Assembly: GCA_016792585.1 (NCBI GenBank)
Contig: JAEULB010000203.1
Coordinates: forward strand, 1-52,827
From: Rhodospirillaceae bacterium
GTDB lineage: Bacteria > Pseudomonadota > Alphaproteobacteria > SHVZ01
Reading direction: 5' to 3'
Length of the DNA: 52,827 bases
Under the pieces are notes generated by a model. That model made no database searches. It was not told where the DNA came from and saw only the letters and a program-made list of their open reading frames with translations. Numbering within the stretch: position 1 is the stretch's first letter; each line of letters opens with the position of its first letter. Positions 5,768 to 15,726 of the stretch are shown here, in pieces. The translations under genes were made by a program, and so were the position numbers.

Positions 5768-7285
5768 GTGAAGAAGACCGATCGACCCGTGCGGGTCCTT
5801 TCATCGAGCGCCTTGGCAGCCCTGGCGGCGCTCGCGCTCTCGACCGGATCGGTACTGGCCGCCGGGAAGGATGCGCTGCTCGTGACCATCGCCGGCGATG
5901 CCGCGACCCTCGACCCGCACATCCAGTGGGATACCGACAGCTACACGGTCTACCGCAACATCTTCGACAATCTCGTCACCCGCAATCCCAAGGGCGAGAT
6001 CGTCCCGCAGATCGGCAAGAGCTGGAAGTATCTCAACGACAACGAAGTCGAGTTCGAGATCGTCGACGGTGCCAAGTTCCATGACGGCACGCCACTGACC
6101 GCCCAGGATGTCGCCTTCTCGGTCCAGCGCATCACCAATCCCGCCTTCAAGAGCCCCCAGCTCAGCCAGTTCAACAGCATCGTCGAGGCGACCGCGTCGG
6201 GGAACAAGGTCAAGCTCCGGACATCGTCGCCCTACCCGGCGCTGCTGGCCCAGCTGGTAAAACTGTCGATCGTGCCCGAGGCCTATGTGAAGAAGGTCGG
6301 CGACGTCGAGTTCAACCAGAAGCCGGTGGGCAGCGGCCCCTACAAGCTGGTCACCTGGCAGCGGGGCGTACGCATCCAGCTCGAGGCCCAGCAGGGATAC
6401 TGGCGCGGAAAGGCGCCGTTCGAGAAGGTCGAGTTCCGCGGCGTCGGCGACGCCGCCACCCGCATCGCCGATCTCAAGACCGGCAAGGCCGACGTCATCC
6501 GCGGCGTCAACCCGGACGATGCTGCGCTGATCGCCAAGGAAGCCAGTCTCCAGGTGCTTTCGGTGCCGACCGAGCGCATCGGCTACATGTTCGTGAATGC
6601 CCTCAACCCGCCGACCGACGACATACGGGTCCGCCGCGCGATCGCCCATGCGGTCGACCGCAAGGGCATCATCGACGCGCTGCTCGGCGGCTACGGCAAG
6701 ATGGCCAACATTGTGCTGACGCCGGCCAACTTCGGCTACATCGACGGGTTCCAGGGATATCCCTACGACCCGGCCAAGGCGAAGGCGTTGATCAAGGAAG
6801 CCGGGGCCGAGGGCAAGGAACTCACCTTCATCACCTCGCCGGTCTACGACCAGCGCGTGGTCCAGGCGATCCAGCAGATGCTGGCCGAGGTCGGCCTCAA
6901 GGTGAACATCGCCACCAGCGACCAGCCGACCTACCTCAAGCGCCGTCAGGGCAATCCATCGGAGGCCGGGAACATCTCGACCGGCAACTGGTCCTGCGCC
7001 TGCCAGGACGCGGACGGCGTGATCAACCCGCTGTTCCGCAGCGACAGCATCTGGTCGAAGTACAAGAACCCGGAATACGACAAGCTGATCGATGCGGCGC
7101 GCGAGACGCTCGACGAGAAGAAGCGCCTCGATGCCTATAAGAAGGCGTTCGAGATCCTCGAGCGTGACGTGCCCGGCATCGGTCTCTACCAAAACGTGGC
7201 GATCTACGCCGCGCGCAAGGAGCTGCAGTGGGCGCCGACGCCGAACGAGGCCTTCTTCATCTTCGAGATGAAGTGGAACGGCTGA
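5768..7285 (+). CDS. Peptide-type ABC transporter substrate-binding protein (SBP family 5)
   Basis: A 505-residue periplasmic binding protein of the DppA/OppA family. A signal peptide (VLSSSALAALAALALSTGSVLAA) is followed by the usual order: TLDPHIQWDTDSYTVYRNIFDNL near the start, KFHDGTPLTAQDVAFSVQRI around residues 95-115, and the C-terminal lobe. The GTG at 5768 is chosen because AAGGAGA lies eight bases upstream and the signal peptide then begins normally. A pair of cysteines (NWSCACQDADG) in the C-terminal lobe could form a disulfide. It heads an operon with permeases, two enzymes and two ATPases. A perfect TTGACA lies at 5629-5634, but the matching -10 is poor. Confidence 0.93.
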   Translation: MKKTDRPVRVLSSSALAALAALALSTGSVLAAGKDALLVTIAGDAATLDPHIQWDTDSYTVYRNIFDNLVTRNPKGEIVPQIGKSWKYLNDNEVEFEIVDGAKFHDGTPLTAQDVAFSVQRITNPAFKSPQLSQFNSIVEATASGNKVKLRTSSPYPALLAQLVKLSIVPEAYVKKVGDVEFNQKPVGSGPYKLVTWQRGVRIQLEAQQGYWRGKAPFEKVEFRGVGDAATRIADLKTGKADVIRGVNPDDAALIAKEASLQVLSVPTERIGYMFVNALNPPTDDIRVRRAIAHAVDRKGIIDALLGGYGKMANIVLTPANFGYIDGFQGYPYDPAKAKALIKEAGAEGKELTFITSPVYDQRVVQAIQQMLAEVGLKVNIATSDQPTYLKRRQGNPSEAGNISTGNWSCACQDADGVINPLFRSDSIWSKYKNPEYDKLIDAARETLDEKKRLDAYKKAFEILERDVPGIGLYQNVAIYAARKELQWAPTPNEAFFIFEMKWNG

Positions 7286-7303
7286 CCGCCTGAGCGGGTC
7301 TTC

Positions 7304-7333
7304 GGGGCCGGCGGAGCACCCTCCGCCGGCCCC
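7304..7333 (+). promoter_or_regulatory. Perfect 13-bp stem-loop between binding-protein and permease genes
   Basis: GGGGCCGGCGGAG (7304-7316) and CTCCGCCGGCCCC (7321-7333) are exact inverse complements around a four-base CACC loop. No U-tract follows. Such elements after a binding-protein gene usually protect the upstream mRNA from 3' decay or cause partial termination, giving more binding protein than permease. Confidence 0.7.
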
Positions 7334-7344
7334 GATGTCTAGAG

Positions 7345-8274
7345 ATGACCAGTTTTCTCCTCAATCGCGCGGCCCAGTCGATCGTCTCCTTCTGGGGAGC
7401 GATCAGCATCGTCTTCGTCATCATGCATCTGTCGGGCGATCCGACGCTGCTGCTGGTGCCCGAGGGTGCGACCAAGGCCGACATAGACCAGCTGCGCCAC
7501 CTGCTGGGCTTCGACCGACCGCTTTACGTCCAGTATGCCGACTACCTCTATCAGCTTCTCCGGTTCGATTTCGGCGCCTCGCTGATCCAGCGCGTGCCGG
7601 TGATGGACATCATCTGGTCGAGACTTCCCTACACACTCTGGCTCGGCGGCTGCGCACTGGCGATCGCGTTCCTGATCGGGCTTCCTGTCGGCGTGCTGAC
7701 CGGCCTCTTCCGCGGAAAGCTGCTCGACAAGATTTTCATGCCGATCGTGCTGGTCGGCCAGAGCATGCCGACCTTCTGGAGCGGCATCCTGCTGATCCTG
7801 CTGTTCGCGGTCGAACTCCGCTGGCTCCCGTCCTCGGGCGCCGAGAGCCCGGTCTCGGTGATCATGCCGGCGATCGCGCTCGGCGCGCTCTCGATGGCCA
7901 CATACGCCCGCATCGCCCGTACCGGCGTTATCGAAGAGCTGTCCAAGGAGTATGTCCGCGCCGTTCGCGCCAAGGGCGTCTCGGGATACCGCGTCGTGCT
8001 CGGCCACGTGCTCCGAAACGCCTCGATCCCGATCATCACGGTCTCGGCGCTCGAGATCGCGAACCTGCTTGCCGGCGCGGTGATCGTCGAGACGGTCTTC
8101 GCCTGGCCGGGACTGGGCCAGCTCGCGGTCCAGTCGATCGCGTCGCGCGACTTCCTGGTGGTCCAGGGCCTCGTCGTGCTCGGCGCCTTCACCCATATCG
8201 GCCTCAACTTCGTCGCCGACCTGCTCTACGGCGTCGTCGATCCCCGGATCAGCATGTCGCGGCGCGGTACATGA
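7345..8274 (+). CDS. DppB-like ABC permease
   Basis: This 309-residue inner-membrane protein is the first permease of a peptide/nickel-type importer. It has an N-terminal helix (IVSFWGAISIVFVIMHLSGDP), the family periplasmic stretch LGFDRPLYVQYADYLYQLLRFDFGASL, and the cytoplasmic EAA loop ARTGVIEELSKEYVRAVRAKGVSGYRV that contacts the ATPases, with about six membrane segments in all. It overlaps the next permease gene by four bases (ATGA at 8271-8274), which implies translational coupling. The substrate cannot be read from the sequence. Confidence 0.93.
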   Translation: MTSFLLNRAAQSIVSFWGAISIVFVIMHLSGDPTLLLVPEGATKADIDQLRHLLGFDRPLYVQYADYLYQLLRFDFGASLIQRVPVMDIIWSRLPYTLWLGGCALAIAFLIGLPVGVLTGLFRGKLLDKIFMPIVLVGQSMPTFWSGILLILLFAVELRWLPSSGAESPVSVIMPAIALGALSMATYARIARTGVIEELSKEYVRAVRAKGVSGYRVVLGHVLRNASIPIITVSALEIANLLAGAVIVETVFAWPGLGQLAVQSIASRDFLVVQGLVVLGAFTHIGLNFVADLLYGVVDPRISMSRRGT

Positions 8275-9143
8275 GCAGCTTCGTTCCGAACGCCCGGCGC
8301 CTCCCCTTCGGCCTGACGCCGCTGGCTGCGACCGCGTCGATCGTCCTCGCTATCTTCGTGCTGATGGCGCTGTTCGCGCCCTGGCTCTCGCCCTTCGATC
8401 CGGCGCGGCAGACGCTGTTGGCGCGGCTCAAGCCGCCGGGCTTCACCACCGCGTCGGGTGCAGTCTATTGGCTCGGCACGGACGAGGTCGGCCGCGACCT
8501 GCTGTCACGGGTGATCTACGGTGCCCGCGTCTCGCTCCTGGTCGCCGTGCTCTCGGTCGCCGTTTCCGGCGTGGTCGGCACGACCCTCGGCATGATCGCC
8601 GGCACCTATCGCGGCTGGATCGAGATCGTGATCATGCGCCTTGTCGACATCGTGCTGTCGATCCCGGCAATCCTGCTGGCGATCGTCACCGTCGCGGTGC
8701 TGGGTCCCGGCCTTCTCAACCTGGTGCTGGTGCTGGGCCTGACCCGTTGGCCCCGCTACACCCGCGTCGCCTACGGCCAGACCCTCTCGGTCGCGAACCT
8801 GACCTACGTCACCGCCGCCAGGATCTCGGGCGTGCGCGGACCGCGCCTTCTGTTCCGCCACATGCTGCCGAACATCCTGGCGCCGATGATCGTGGTCGCG
8901 ACGCTCGAATTCGGCCTGATGGTGCTGTTCGAGGCGGGGCTCTCGTTCCTCGGCCTCGGCATACAGCCGCCGACGCCGAGCTGGGGCTCGATCCTCTCGG
9001 TCGGGCGCAACTACGTGGCCCAGGCTTGGTGGATCGCGACCTTGCCCGGCTTCTGCCTGTTCGGCCTTGTGCTCTCGATCAACCTGCTCGGCGACTTCCT
9101 CCGCGACCGCTTCGACCCGCGTTCCCAGACCCGCACTCCCTGA
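8271..9143 (+). CDS. DppC-like ABC permease
   Basis: The 290-residue second permease has the N-terminal helix (TASIVLAIFVLMALFAPWLSPFDP), the family segment YWLGTDEVGRDLLSRVIYGARVSL and an EAA loop at YVTAARISGVRGPRLLFRHMLPN. It pairs with the preceding DppB-like protein to form the translocation channel. The ATG at 8271 overlaps the upstream stop by four bases. The gene downstream, after seven bases, is an enzyme and not an ATPase, which is unusual for this operon type. Confidence 0.93.
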   Translation: MSSFVPNARRLPFGLTPLAATASIVLAIFVLMALFAPWLSPFDPARQTLLARLKPPGFTTASGAVYWLGTDEVGRDLLSRVIYGARVSLLVAVLSVAVSGVVGTTLGMIAGTYRGWIEIVIMRLVDIVLSIPAILLAIVTVAVLGPGLLNLVLVLGLTRWPRYTRVAYGQTLSVANLTYVTAARISGVRGPRLLFRHMLPNILAPMIVVATLEFGLMVLFEAGLSFLGLGIQPPTPSWGSILSVGRNYVAQAWWIATLPGFCLFGLVLSINLLGDFLRDRFDPRSQTRTP

Positions 9144-9150
9144 GGCCCAG

Positions 9151-9936
9151 ATGAAATTCGACTTCACCGACAAGAAGGTCGTGATCACCGGCGCCGCCGG
9201 CGTCATCGGGAGGCGGATCGCGACCGACTTCGCCGCCGCCGGGGCGCTGCTCTGCCTCTCGGACAACCGAGCGAAGAAGCTGGCGTCGCTGCCGAAGGAA
9301 CTGGGGCTCAAGAAAGGCCGGTACCTCACTCATGCGACCGAGCTCACGGACGCCAGGTCGATCGGCAAGCTCACGGCCCTGGTGGCAATGGAGTGGAAGT
9401 CGCCCGACATCGTCGTCAACAACGCCGGCGTCTATCACCGCACCGGCTCGGTCCTGAAGATCTCGACCGAGGCCTATGACGAGATGATGGACGTGAACCT
9501 GAGGGCCCCGTTCCTGATCTCGCGCGACATGGCCAACCTGATGGTCAAGGCCAAGGTCAAGGGCTCGATCATCAACATCTCCTCCGGCGCCGCCCGCCGG
9601 ATGGGCATGGGGTCGGTTCCCTACTGCACGTCTAAGACCGCGATCGACCGCCTGACCAAGGGTTTCGCGCTCGAGCTGGCGCCCCTGGGCATCCGCGTCA
9701 ACGCGGTGGAGCCCGGCTTCGCCGCCGGCAGCGAGGTCAGCCTGCTTTCCGAGGAGTACATCAAGGGGATGTTGTCCAGAATTCCGATGGGCCGGGCTTC
9801 CGGACCGCACGATGCGCCGAACGCGATCCTGTTCCTCTGCTCGGAGGCGGCTGGTTTCATCACCGGCGCCACGCTCGCGGTCGACGGCGGCAACTCGATC
9901 GGCACCTTCAATCCCGATTTCTACAAGAAGAAGTGA
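9151..9936 (+). CDS. Short-chain dehydrogenase/reductase within the ABC operon
   Basis: A 261-residue classical SDR oxidoreductase. The NAD(P)-binding motif TGAAGVIG is at 13-20, NNAG at 90-93, the catalytic serine in INISSG (144/145) and YCTSK at 158-162 with Y158 and K162. The aspartate in CLSDNR after beta-2 favours NAD over NADP. It lies inside a peptide-type ABC operon, seven bases after the permease gene and overlapping the deacetylase-fold gene region, so it probably acts on the imported compound or its hydrolysis product. The substrate is unknown. Confidence 0.9.
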   Translation: MKFDFTDKKVVITGAAGVIGRRIATDFAAAGALLCLSDNRAKKLASLPKELGLKKGRYLTHATELTDARSIGKLTALVAMEWKSPDIVVNNAGVYHRTGSVLKISTEAYDEMMDVNLRAPFLISRDMANLMVKAKVKGSIINISSGAARRMGMGSVPYCTSKTAIDRLTKGFALELAPLGIRVNAVEPGFAAGSEVSLLSEEYIKGMLSRIPMGRASGPHDAPNAILFLCSEAAGFITGATLAVDGGNSIGTFNPDFYKKK

Positions 9937-9941
9937 GCGTC

Positions 9942-10817
9942 ATGTTCAAATTCGCCGCCAAGTACGAGTGGCCGAAGGGCTACACCTCGGCCGCGGTCCT
10001 CTCGGCCGACGTCGACGGGGAGAGCCCTTATATCTGGCGGAACCGCGGCAAGAAGGTCGAGATGCTCGGCGAGATCGAGCAGCGCCGCTTCGGTCCCCGC
10101 GTCGGGCTCTCGCGCATTCTCGGGCTTTGCGACGAGTTCGGCATCAAGGGCAGCTTCTATACGCCGGCCTGGATCGCCGCGACCTATCCCGAGATCCTCC
10201 CGGCGATCGCCAAGGGCGGTCACGAAGCCGCCGCGCATGGCTACTATCACGAGCGCGTCGACGAGCTCGACGAGGCCGCGAACGACAAGATCCTCGCCCA
10301 CTCGATCAAGTTGTTCAAATCGCAGCTCGGCAAGGCGCCGGTGGGATATCGCTCGCCGTCCTGGGAACTGACGCCGGCGGTACATCGCTGTCTGAGGAAG
10401 CGCCGCTTCCTCTACGACAGTTCGCTGATGGGCATGGACGTACCCTATTCGCTGGACGGCCTGCCGGAGATCCCGGTGCAGTGGTTCGTCGACGACGCGC
10501 CCTACTTCCGCTACGTCGGCGGCCCGACCGACAAGACGCCGCCCGCCAACCCGAACGTCGTGGTTGACGGCTGGATGGAGGAGTTCGAGGCGACGCGCGA
10601 ATTCGGCAGCCTCTTCATGATCACGATCCATCCCTGGATCTCGGGCCGCGGCCAGCGCATCCGAATGCTCCGGAAACTCCTGACCAAGGTCTGCAATACC
10701 CGCGGCGTCTGGGTGACGACGGCCGAGGAGATCGCCCGTCATCACCAGAAGTCGGCAAATGCCAAGAAGTTCGCGATGAAGCTGAAGCTCGTCTCGACGG
10801 ACATCTCGCTGCCCTGA
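9942..10817 (+). CDS. Polysaccharide-deacetylase (NodB/CE4-fold) hydrolase
   Basis: This 291-residue protein has the NodB/CE4 catalytic pattern: D23 and D25 in SADVDGE, the H99-x3-H103 metal pair in HGYYHE, and R137-S-P in YRSPSW. There is no signal peptide, so it acts in the cytoplasm. Cytoplasmic members of this fold include PuuE-like allantoinases and formamide or imide hydrolases that cleave small C-N bonds, which suits a gene embedded in an ABC importer operon. ATG 9942 is preferred; a GTG at 9933 overlapping the SDR stop would add three residues. Its stop shares one base with the next ATG. Confidence 0.88.
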   Translation: MFKFAAKYEWPKGYTSAAVLSADVDGESPYIWRNRGKKVEMLGEIEQRRFGPRVGLSRILGLCDEFGIKGSFYTPAWIAATYPEILPAIAKGGHEAAAHGYYHERVDELDEAANDKILAHSIKLFKSQLGKAPVGYRSPSWELTPAVHRCLRKRRFLYDSSLMGMDVPYSLDGLPEIPVQWFVDDAPYFRYVGGPTDKTPPANPNVVVDGWMEEFEATREFGSLFMITIHPWISGRGQRIRMLRKLLTKVCNTRGVWVTTAEEIARHHQKSANAKKFAMKLKLVSTDISLP

Positions 10818-11790
10818 TGACGACAGAGGCGCCGCTCCTGACCGTCGAGAACCTCACCGTCATGATCGGCGGCGCGGCGGTAGTCGATCATGTCTCTTTT
10901 GCCGTCGGCAGGAGCCAGGTCGTCGCCATTGTCGGCGAGAGCGGCTGCGGCAAGTCGATGACCGCCTTCGCGTTGATGGACCTGCTGCCGACAGCGGCAC
11001 GGCGCACCGGCGGGGCCATCGAGCTCGACGGCATGCCGCTGCACGGCCTCGACGAGGCCGGGATGCGTAAGCTCCGCGGCAAGGAGATGTCGATCATCTT
11101 CCAGGAGCCGGTCGCCGCCCTCGATCCGCTGATGACCGTCGGCGACCAGCTCGTCGAGGCGATCCGTGCGCATCAGGATCTCGACAAGGCCCAGGCACTG
11201 TACCGTGCCAGAGCCTTGCTTGAGACCGTCGGCATCACCGATGCCGGGCTTCGCCTCAAGCAGTATCCGTTCGAGCTCTCTGGCGGCATGTGCCAGCGGG
11301 TGATGATCGCCGGCGCACTCGGCAGCGAGCCGCGCCTCCTGATCGCCGACGAGCCGACGACTGCCCTCGACGTCACGATCCAGGCCCAGATCCTGGAGCT
11401 GATCAAGCAGCGCCGGGCCGAGATCGGGGCCAGCGTGATCCTGATCACCCACGACATGGGCGTCGTCGCCGACATGGCCGACCGCGTGCTGGTCATGTAT
11501 GCCGGCCGCATCGTCGAGGAGGCCGATGCCTTCGACCTCTTCGGCCGGCCGCGGCATCCCTATACCGAGGCACTGCTCCGGAGCGTGCCGCGCCTCGACG
11601 ACCAACCGGGCACGCGCCTTCCGGTGATCGAGGGCGCCGTGCCGCGTCCCGGAAGCCATGTCGGCGGCTGCCGCTTCGCCAGCCGCTGTCCGCTGGTGAT
11701 CGACCAGTGCCGGGCCGAGGAGCCCGGGCTCCTGCCGGTCGATGGCGGCCGGCGCCGGTCGGCCTGCTGGCGGCATGAGGAGGTCGGCGC

Positions 11791-11794
<4 letters not shown>
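10817..11794 (+). CDS. DppD-like ABC ATPase
   Basis: The 325-residue ATPase energises the importer encoded upstream. Walker A is GESGCGKS (40-47), the signature is LSGGMCQR, and Walker B with the switch are [13 protein letters not shown] and ILITHD. The C-terminal oligopeptide-transporter tail has the four-cysteine pattern ([14 protein letters not shown]...ACW) that binds a 4Fe-4S cluster in DppD structures. It overlaps its neighbours by one base upstream and four bases downstream. Confidence 0.94.
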
Positions 11795-12777
<983 letters not shown>

Positions 12778-12797
12778 GCGCCTCCGCTTCTAGAGCC

Positions 12798-13823
12798 TCA
12801 GTGCGGCAGGTGGTCGCCGCGCCAATGGCCGCCGCGGATTTCGCCGGGACCGACGCGGCCATAGAGCGTCTTGAAGCTCTCTGGCAGCGGACGGCTGTTC
12901 GGCGTCGAGAGCCAGACGCGCAGCAGGTGGCGGGTCTGTTCCTCGGTGTTGCCGTCGGCGAACTCGGTCCTGGAATGCAGCAGCGTGTGGTTGGTGAACC
13001 ATTCGATGTCGCCCGGCTGCATCGCGAAGTAGATGCAGGTCTCCTCGGCGATCGCCGCATGCAGGTCGATCGCCTCGAACTGCTCCTTCGACGCGCGCGG
13101 CACTTCGGGGAAATCCTGGGCGGCACGGACCAGCCGGCGCGAGATGTGCGAGGCGAAGTGGCCGTCCTTCACCCCGAACACCGGCATCGTGTAGTAGCGG
13201 GGCTCGCCCGGCCGCTCCTCGGTGTTGCGCGAGCTGTGATAGGGCTGGAACAGAAGCTCCAGCAGGTCGGGCCGGCGCTTCAGCATCTCGTTGTGGATCG
13301 TGATCGAGCTCGCGATCTTGCTGATGCCGCCGGACCTTGCCGTCCGCATGCACATCAGCGCAGTGATGTCGGCGGTGTCGGTGTGGAACATCAGCTCGGC
13401 ATTGGTCCGGTTGCCGCGCGAGAAGTTGGTGCCGGGCTTGTCGCCGAAGTTCCTGACGTCGTCGAACTTGTTCGCCTGCTGGGCGAAGGGGACCGCGGTG
13501 CCGAGATAGAGGCTCATGCCCCAGAACATCTGGCGGAGTTCGTCCTTGGTGTAGCGCATCCCATCGATGCCGCGCATCAGCACGAAGCCGATGCCGTTCT
13601 CGACTTCCTCACCCACCATGCGGAGCTGGTCGGCTGCCTGGTCGAGGGGGAAGTCCTTCTTGGTTGCCTCATAAAGCGGCACGCCGCGGGCCATCACGCC
13701 CCTGGTCGCGCGGTCGATCTCGTCGAGTGCGCCCGGGGTCAGGTTGCGAATCCAGTCGGTCCGGCGCCCGAGGTCCGCGCCGTACCAGGCCGCCGGGGAG
13801 TGGATGGACTGGCGGGTCGTCAT
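12798..13823 (-). CDS. TauD/TfdA-family Fe(II)/2-oxoglutarate dioxygenase
   Basis: A 341-residue member of the TauD family, which hydroxylates small organic substrates with Fe(II), O2 and 2-oxoglutarate. The iron triad is H147-x-D149 (MFHTDTAD) and the distal H283 (NHTLLHSRTEF); R298 or R302 (RHLLR) would hold the 2-oxoglutarate carboxylate. Length is slightly above the usual 280-320. The gene is monocistronic, convergent to one ABC operon and divergent from the next binding-protein gene, which suggests it modifies a compound taken up by one of them. The actual substrate is unknown. Confidence 0.9.
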   Translation of the reverse strand: MTTRQSIHSPAAWYGADLGRRTDWIRNLTPGALDEIDRATRGVMARGVPLYEATKKDFPLDQAADQLRMVGEEVENGIGFVLMRGIDGMRYTKDELRQMFWGMSLYLGTAVPFAQQANKFDDVRNFGDKPGTNFSRGNRTNAELMFHTDTADITALMCMRTARSGGISKIASSITIHNEMLKRRPDLLELLFQPYHSSRNTEERPGEPRYYTMPVFGVKDGHFASHISRRLVRAAQDFPEVPRASKEQFEAIDLHAAIAEETCIYFAMQPGDIEWFTNHTLLHSRTEFADGNTEEQTRHLLRVWLSTPNSRPLPESFKTLYGRVGPGEIRGGHWRGDHLPH

Positions 13824-13980
13824 GGTGGTCTCCGCTGCTGATCGGCTGCTAAGTCATTCTTGCAGATTTACGGCCACCCGATAAGCTTTCCTAAGTGAAA
13901 ACCGTTGCCGGTCGTGCGGCCCGTTTGCGACACAACCGGACAGGGAGACCACTTCCACCAACGCAATGCGGGAGAAGCAG

Positions 13981-15672
13981 ATGACTGCACAGAAGCCGCT
14001 CAAATCTTTGCTGGCGCTCGGCGCCGGCATCCTGGCGCTGACGTCCCTACAGCCGGACGCCCGGGCGGCCGGCGACCGGGTCCGCTCGATCGAGCTGACC
14101 GCTGATAACAAGGCCGCCAACCCCAACGCTAACCAGGCGGCCTATCTGCTTGCCGACATGTGGAAGAAGCTCGGCCTCGACGTGAAGGTCAAGGAGCTCC
14201 CCTACAAGCAGAAGCTCGACACGGTCTATTTCGACCGCTCGACCTGCGAAGGCGCGGCCTGCTTCGACATGGCGATGTGGTCGATCGTCGGCCGCCCCGA
14301 ACGCTCGGATCCGGACGAGGTGATCTACAACCTGTTCCACTCCTCGACCGGCGCCAAGGGCTACAACTACCCGGGCTACGCCAATCCGGACTACGACAAG
14401 GCGGCCGCCGGCCAGCAGGTCGAGACCGACCAGGCGAAGCGCCAGGCGCTCGTGCACAAGGCGCAGGAGATCCAGGCGAACGACCCGTCCTACATCTTCT
14501 TCGTCAATCCGATCGTGAACTACGCGATCCGCAAGGACGTGTTCGACGAGAAGACTGCGGTCGAGCAGTCCGGCCTCGGCATCATGAATTTCTGGACCCA
14601 CACCAGACTGACGCCGATCGGGGCCAAGAAGGACATCGTCCTCAACACCTCCGACAACCTGCTGAACCTGGTGCCGATGGCGATCGGCGGCGCGGCCGCG
14701 TCGTGGATCACCGACCTGGTCTGGGACCGCATGATGCGGATCAACCCGAAAGGCCTGCCGGAGCCGTGGGCAGCCGAGTCCTACAAGTGGGTCGACGACA
14801 AGACCATCGACCTGACGCTCCGCACCGGCATGAAATGGCATGACGGCAAGCCGGTCACCGTCGACGACGTCGTGTTCACCTTCGGCGAAGTCGGCGCCAT
14901 GGCGCCGATGTACGCGCCGTTCCTTACCGTCATCGACAAGGTCGAGAAGACCGGCGACCGCACCGTGCGGATGACGCTGAAGACGCCGTCGGCGCCGTTC
15001 CTGACCTCGACGCTCGCCAAGGTCAACCTGACGCCGGCGCATATCTGGCGCCCGATCGTCGCTGACCTGAAGGCGAAGGGACAGACCCTCGACAGCTACC
15101 AGCCGGAGGAGCTGATCGGCTCCGGCCCGTACAAGTTCGTCCACTGGCGCCGCAACGCCGAGGTGCTTCTGACCGCCAACAAGGACCACTGGGCGGCGCC
15201 GAAGGCCGAACGCTGGATCCTCCGCATCGTGCCGAACATGGAAGCGACCCTCGGCATGCTGAAGCAGGGCGAGATCAACTTCCTGTCCGAGTATCGAGGC
15301 GACTACGAGACCTTGACCCAGGTCGCCAAGGAGACGCCGAGCATCGCGATCAAGAGCGGCGTCACCATCGGCGTCGAGTACATGGGCTTCAACCTGAAGC
15401 GCATGCCGATGAAGGACCAGGCCTTCCGCCGGGCGCTCTCGCTCGCGACCGACCGCGCGATGCTCGCCGCCGAGGCCTGGAAGGAACAGGCGGTACCGAC
15501 CAACTCGATCGTCTCGACCGTGCTCGATTTCTGGCACAACGCGAACGTCGAGAAGGGCATGTACGACCTGGACAAGGCCAAGCAGGTGTTGACCGCCGCC
15601 GGCTACAGCTGGGTCAACGGACGCCTTCACTATCCGGACGGCGTCAAGGATACGGTGATGGCGCCGAAGTAA
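13981..15672 (+). CDS. Circularly permuted peptide-type (SBP family 5) binding protein
   Basis: A 563-residue secreted protein whose two parts are in swapped order. After a signal peptide (LLALGAGILALTSLQPDARAA) residues 33-200 match the normal C-terminal lobe of DppA/OppA proteins (NQAAYLLADMWKKLGLDVKV, GYANPDYDKAAAGQQ, RQALVHKAQEIQANDPSYIF). The normal N-terminal part follows: DNLLNL...ITDLVWDRM at about 225-251 and MKWHDGKPVTVDDVVFTF at 284-301. The protein ends in DLDKAKQVLTAAGY, which in ordinary members directly precedes the segment found here at the start. The ATG at 13981 has GGGAGA upstream; an ATG at 13966 would add five residues. R135-type cysteines C89/C94 lie in the moved part. 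No permease gene is adjacent. Confidence 0.9.
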   Translation: MTAQKPLKSLLALGAGILALTSLQPDARAAGDRVRSIELTADNKAANPNANQAAYLLADMWKKLGLDVKVKELPYKQKLDTVYFDRSTCEGAACFDMAMWSIVGRPERSDPDEVIYNLFHSSTGAKGYNYPGYANPDYDKAAAGQQVETDQAKRQALVHKAQEIQANDPSYIFFVNPIVNYAIRKDVFDEKTAVEQSGLGIMNFWTHTRLTPIGAKKDIVLNTSDNLLNLVPMAIGGAAASWITDLVWDRMMRINPKGLPEPWAAESYKWVDDKTIDLTLRTGMKWHDGKPVTVDDVVFTFGEVGAMAPMYAPFLTVIDKVEKTGDRTVRMTLKTPSAPFLTSTLAKVNLTPAHIWRPIVADLKAKGQTLDSYQPEELIGSGPYKFVHWRRNAEVLLTANKDHWAAPKAERWILRIVPNMEATLGMLKQGEINFLSEYRGDYETLTQVAKETPSIAIKSGVTIGVEYMGFNLKRMPMKDQAFRRALSLATDRAMLAAEAWKEQAVPTNSIVSTVLDFWHNANVEKGMYDLDKAKQVLTAAGYSWVNGRLHYPDGVKDTVMAPK

Positions 15673-15693
15673 GCGCCGGATCCGCTAGATCAG

Positions 15694-15721
15694 ACGGGCG
15701 GGAACCTCGGTTCCCGCCCGT
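15694..15721 (+). terminator. Intrinsic terminator after the permuted binding-protein gene
   Basis: ACGGGCGGGAAC (15694-15705) and GTTCCCGCCCGT (15710-15721) form a perfect 12-bp stem with a CTCG loop, followed by TTCGTTT. It lies between two convergent genes. On the plus strand it is a good rho-independent terminator; it may also serve the minus-strand operon ending at 15727. Confidence 0.85.
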
Positions 15722-15726
15722 TTCGT

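Noticed and set aside
13824..13965. A shared promoter between the dioxygenase and permuted binding-protein genes
   Set aside because: TTGCAG (13860-13865) and GATAAG (13880-13885) are only 14 bases apart, too close for a normal promoter, and no palindrome is evident.
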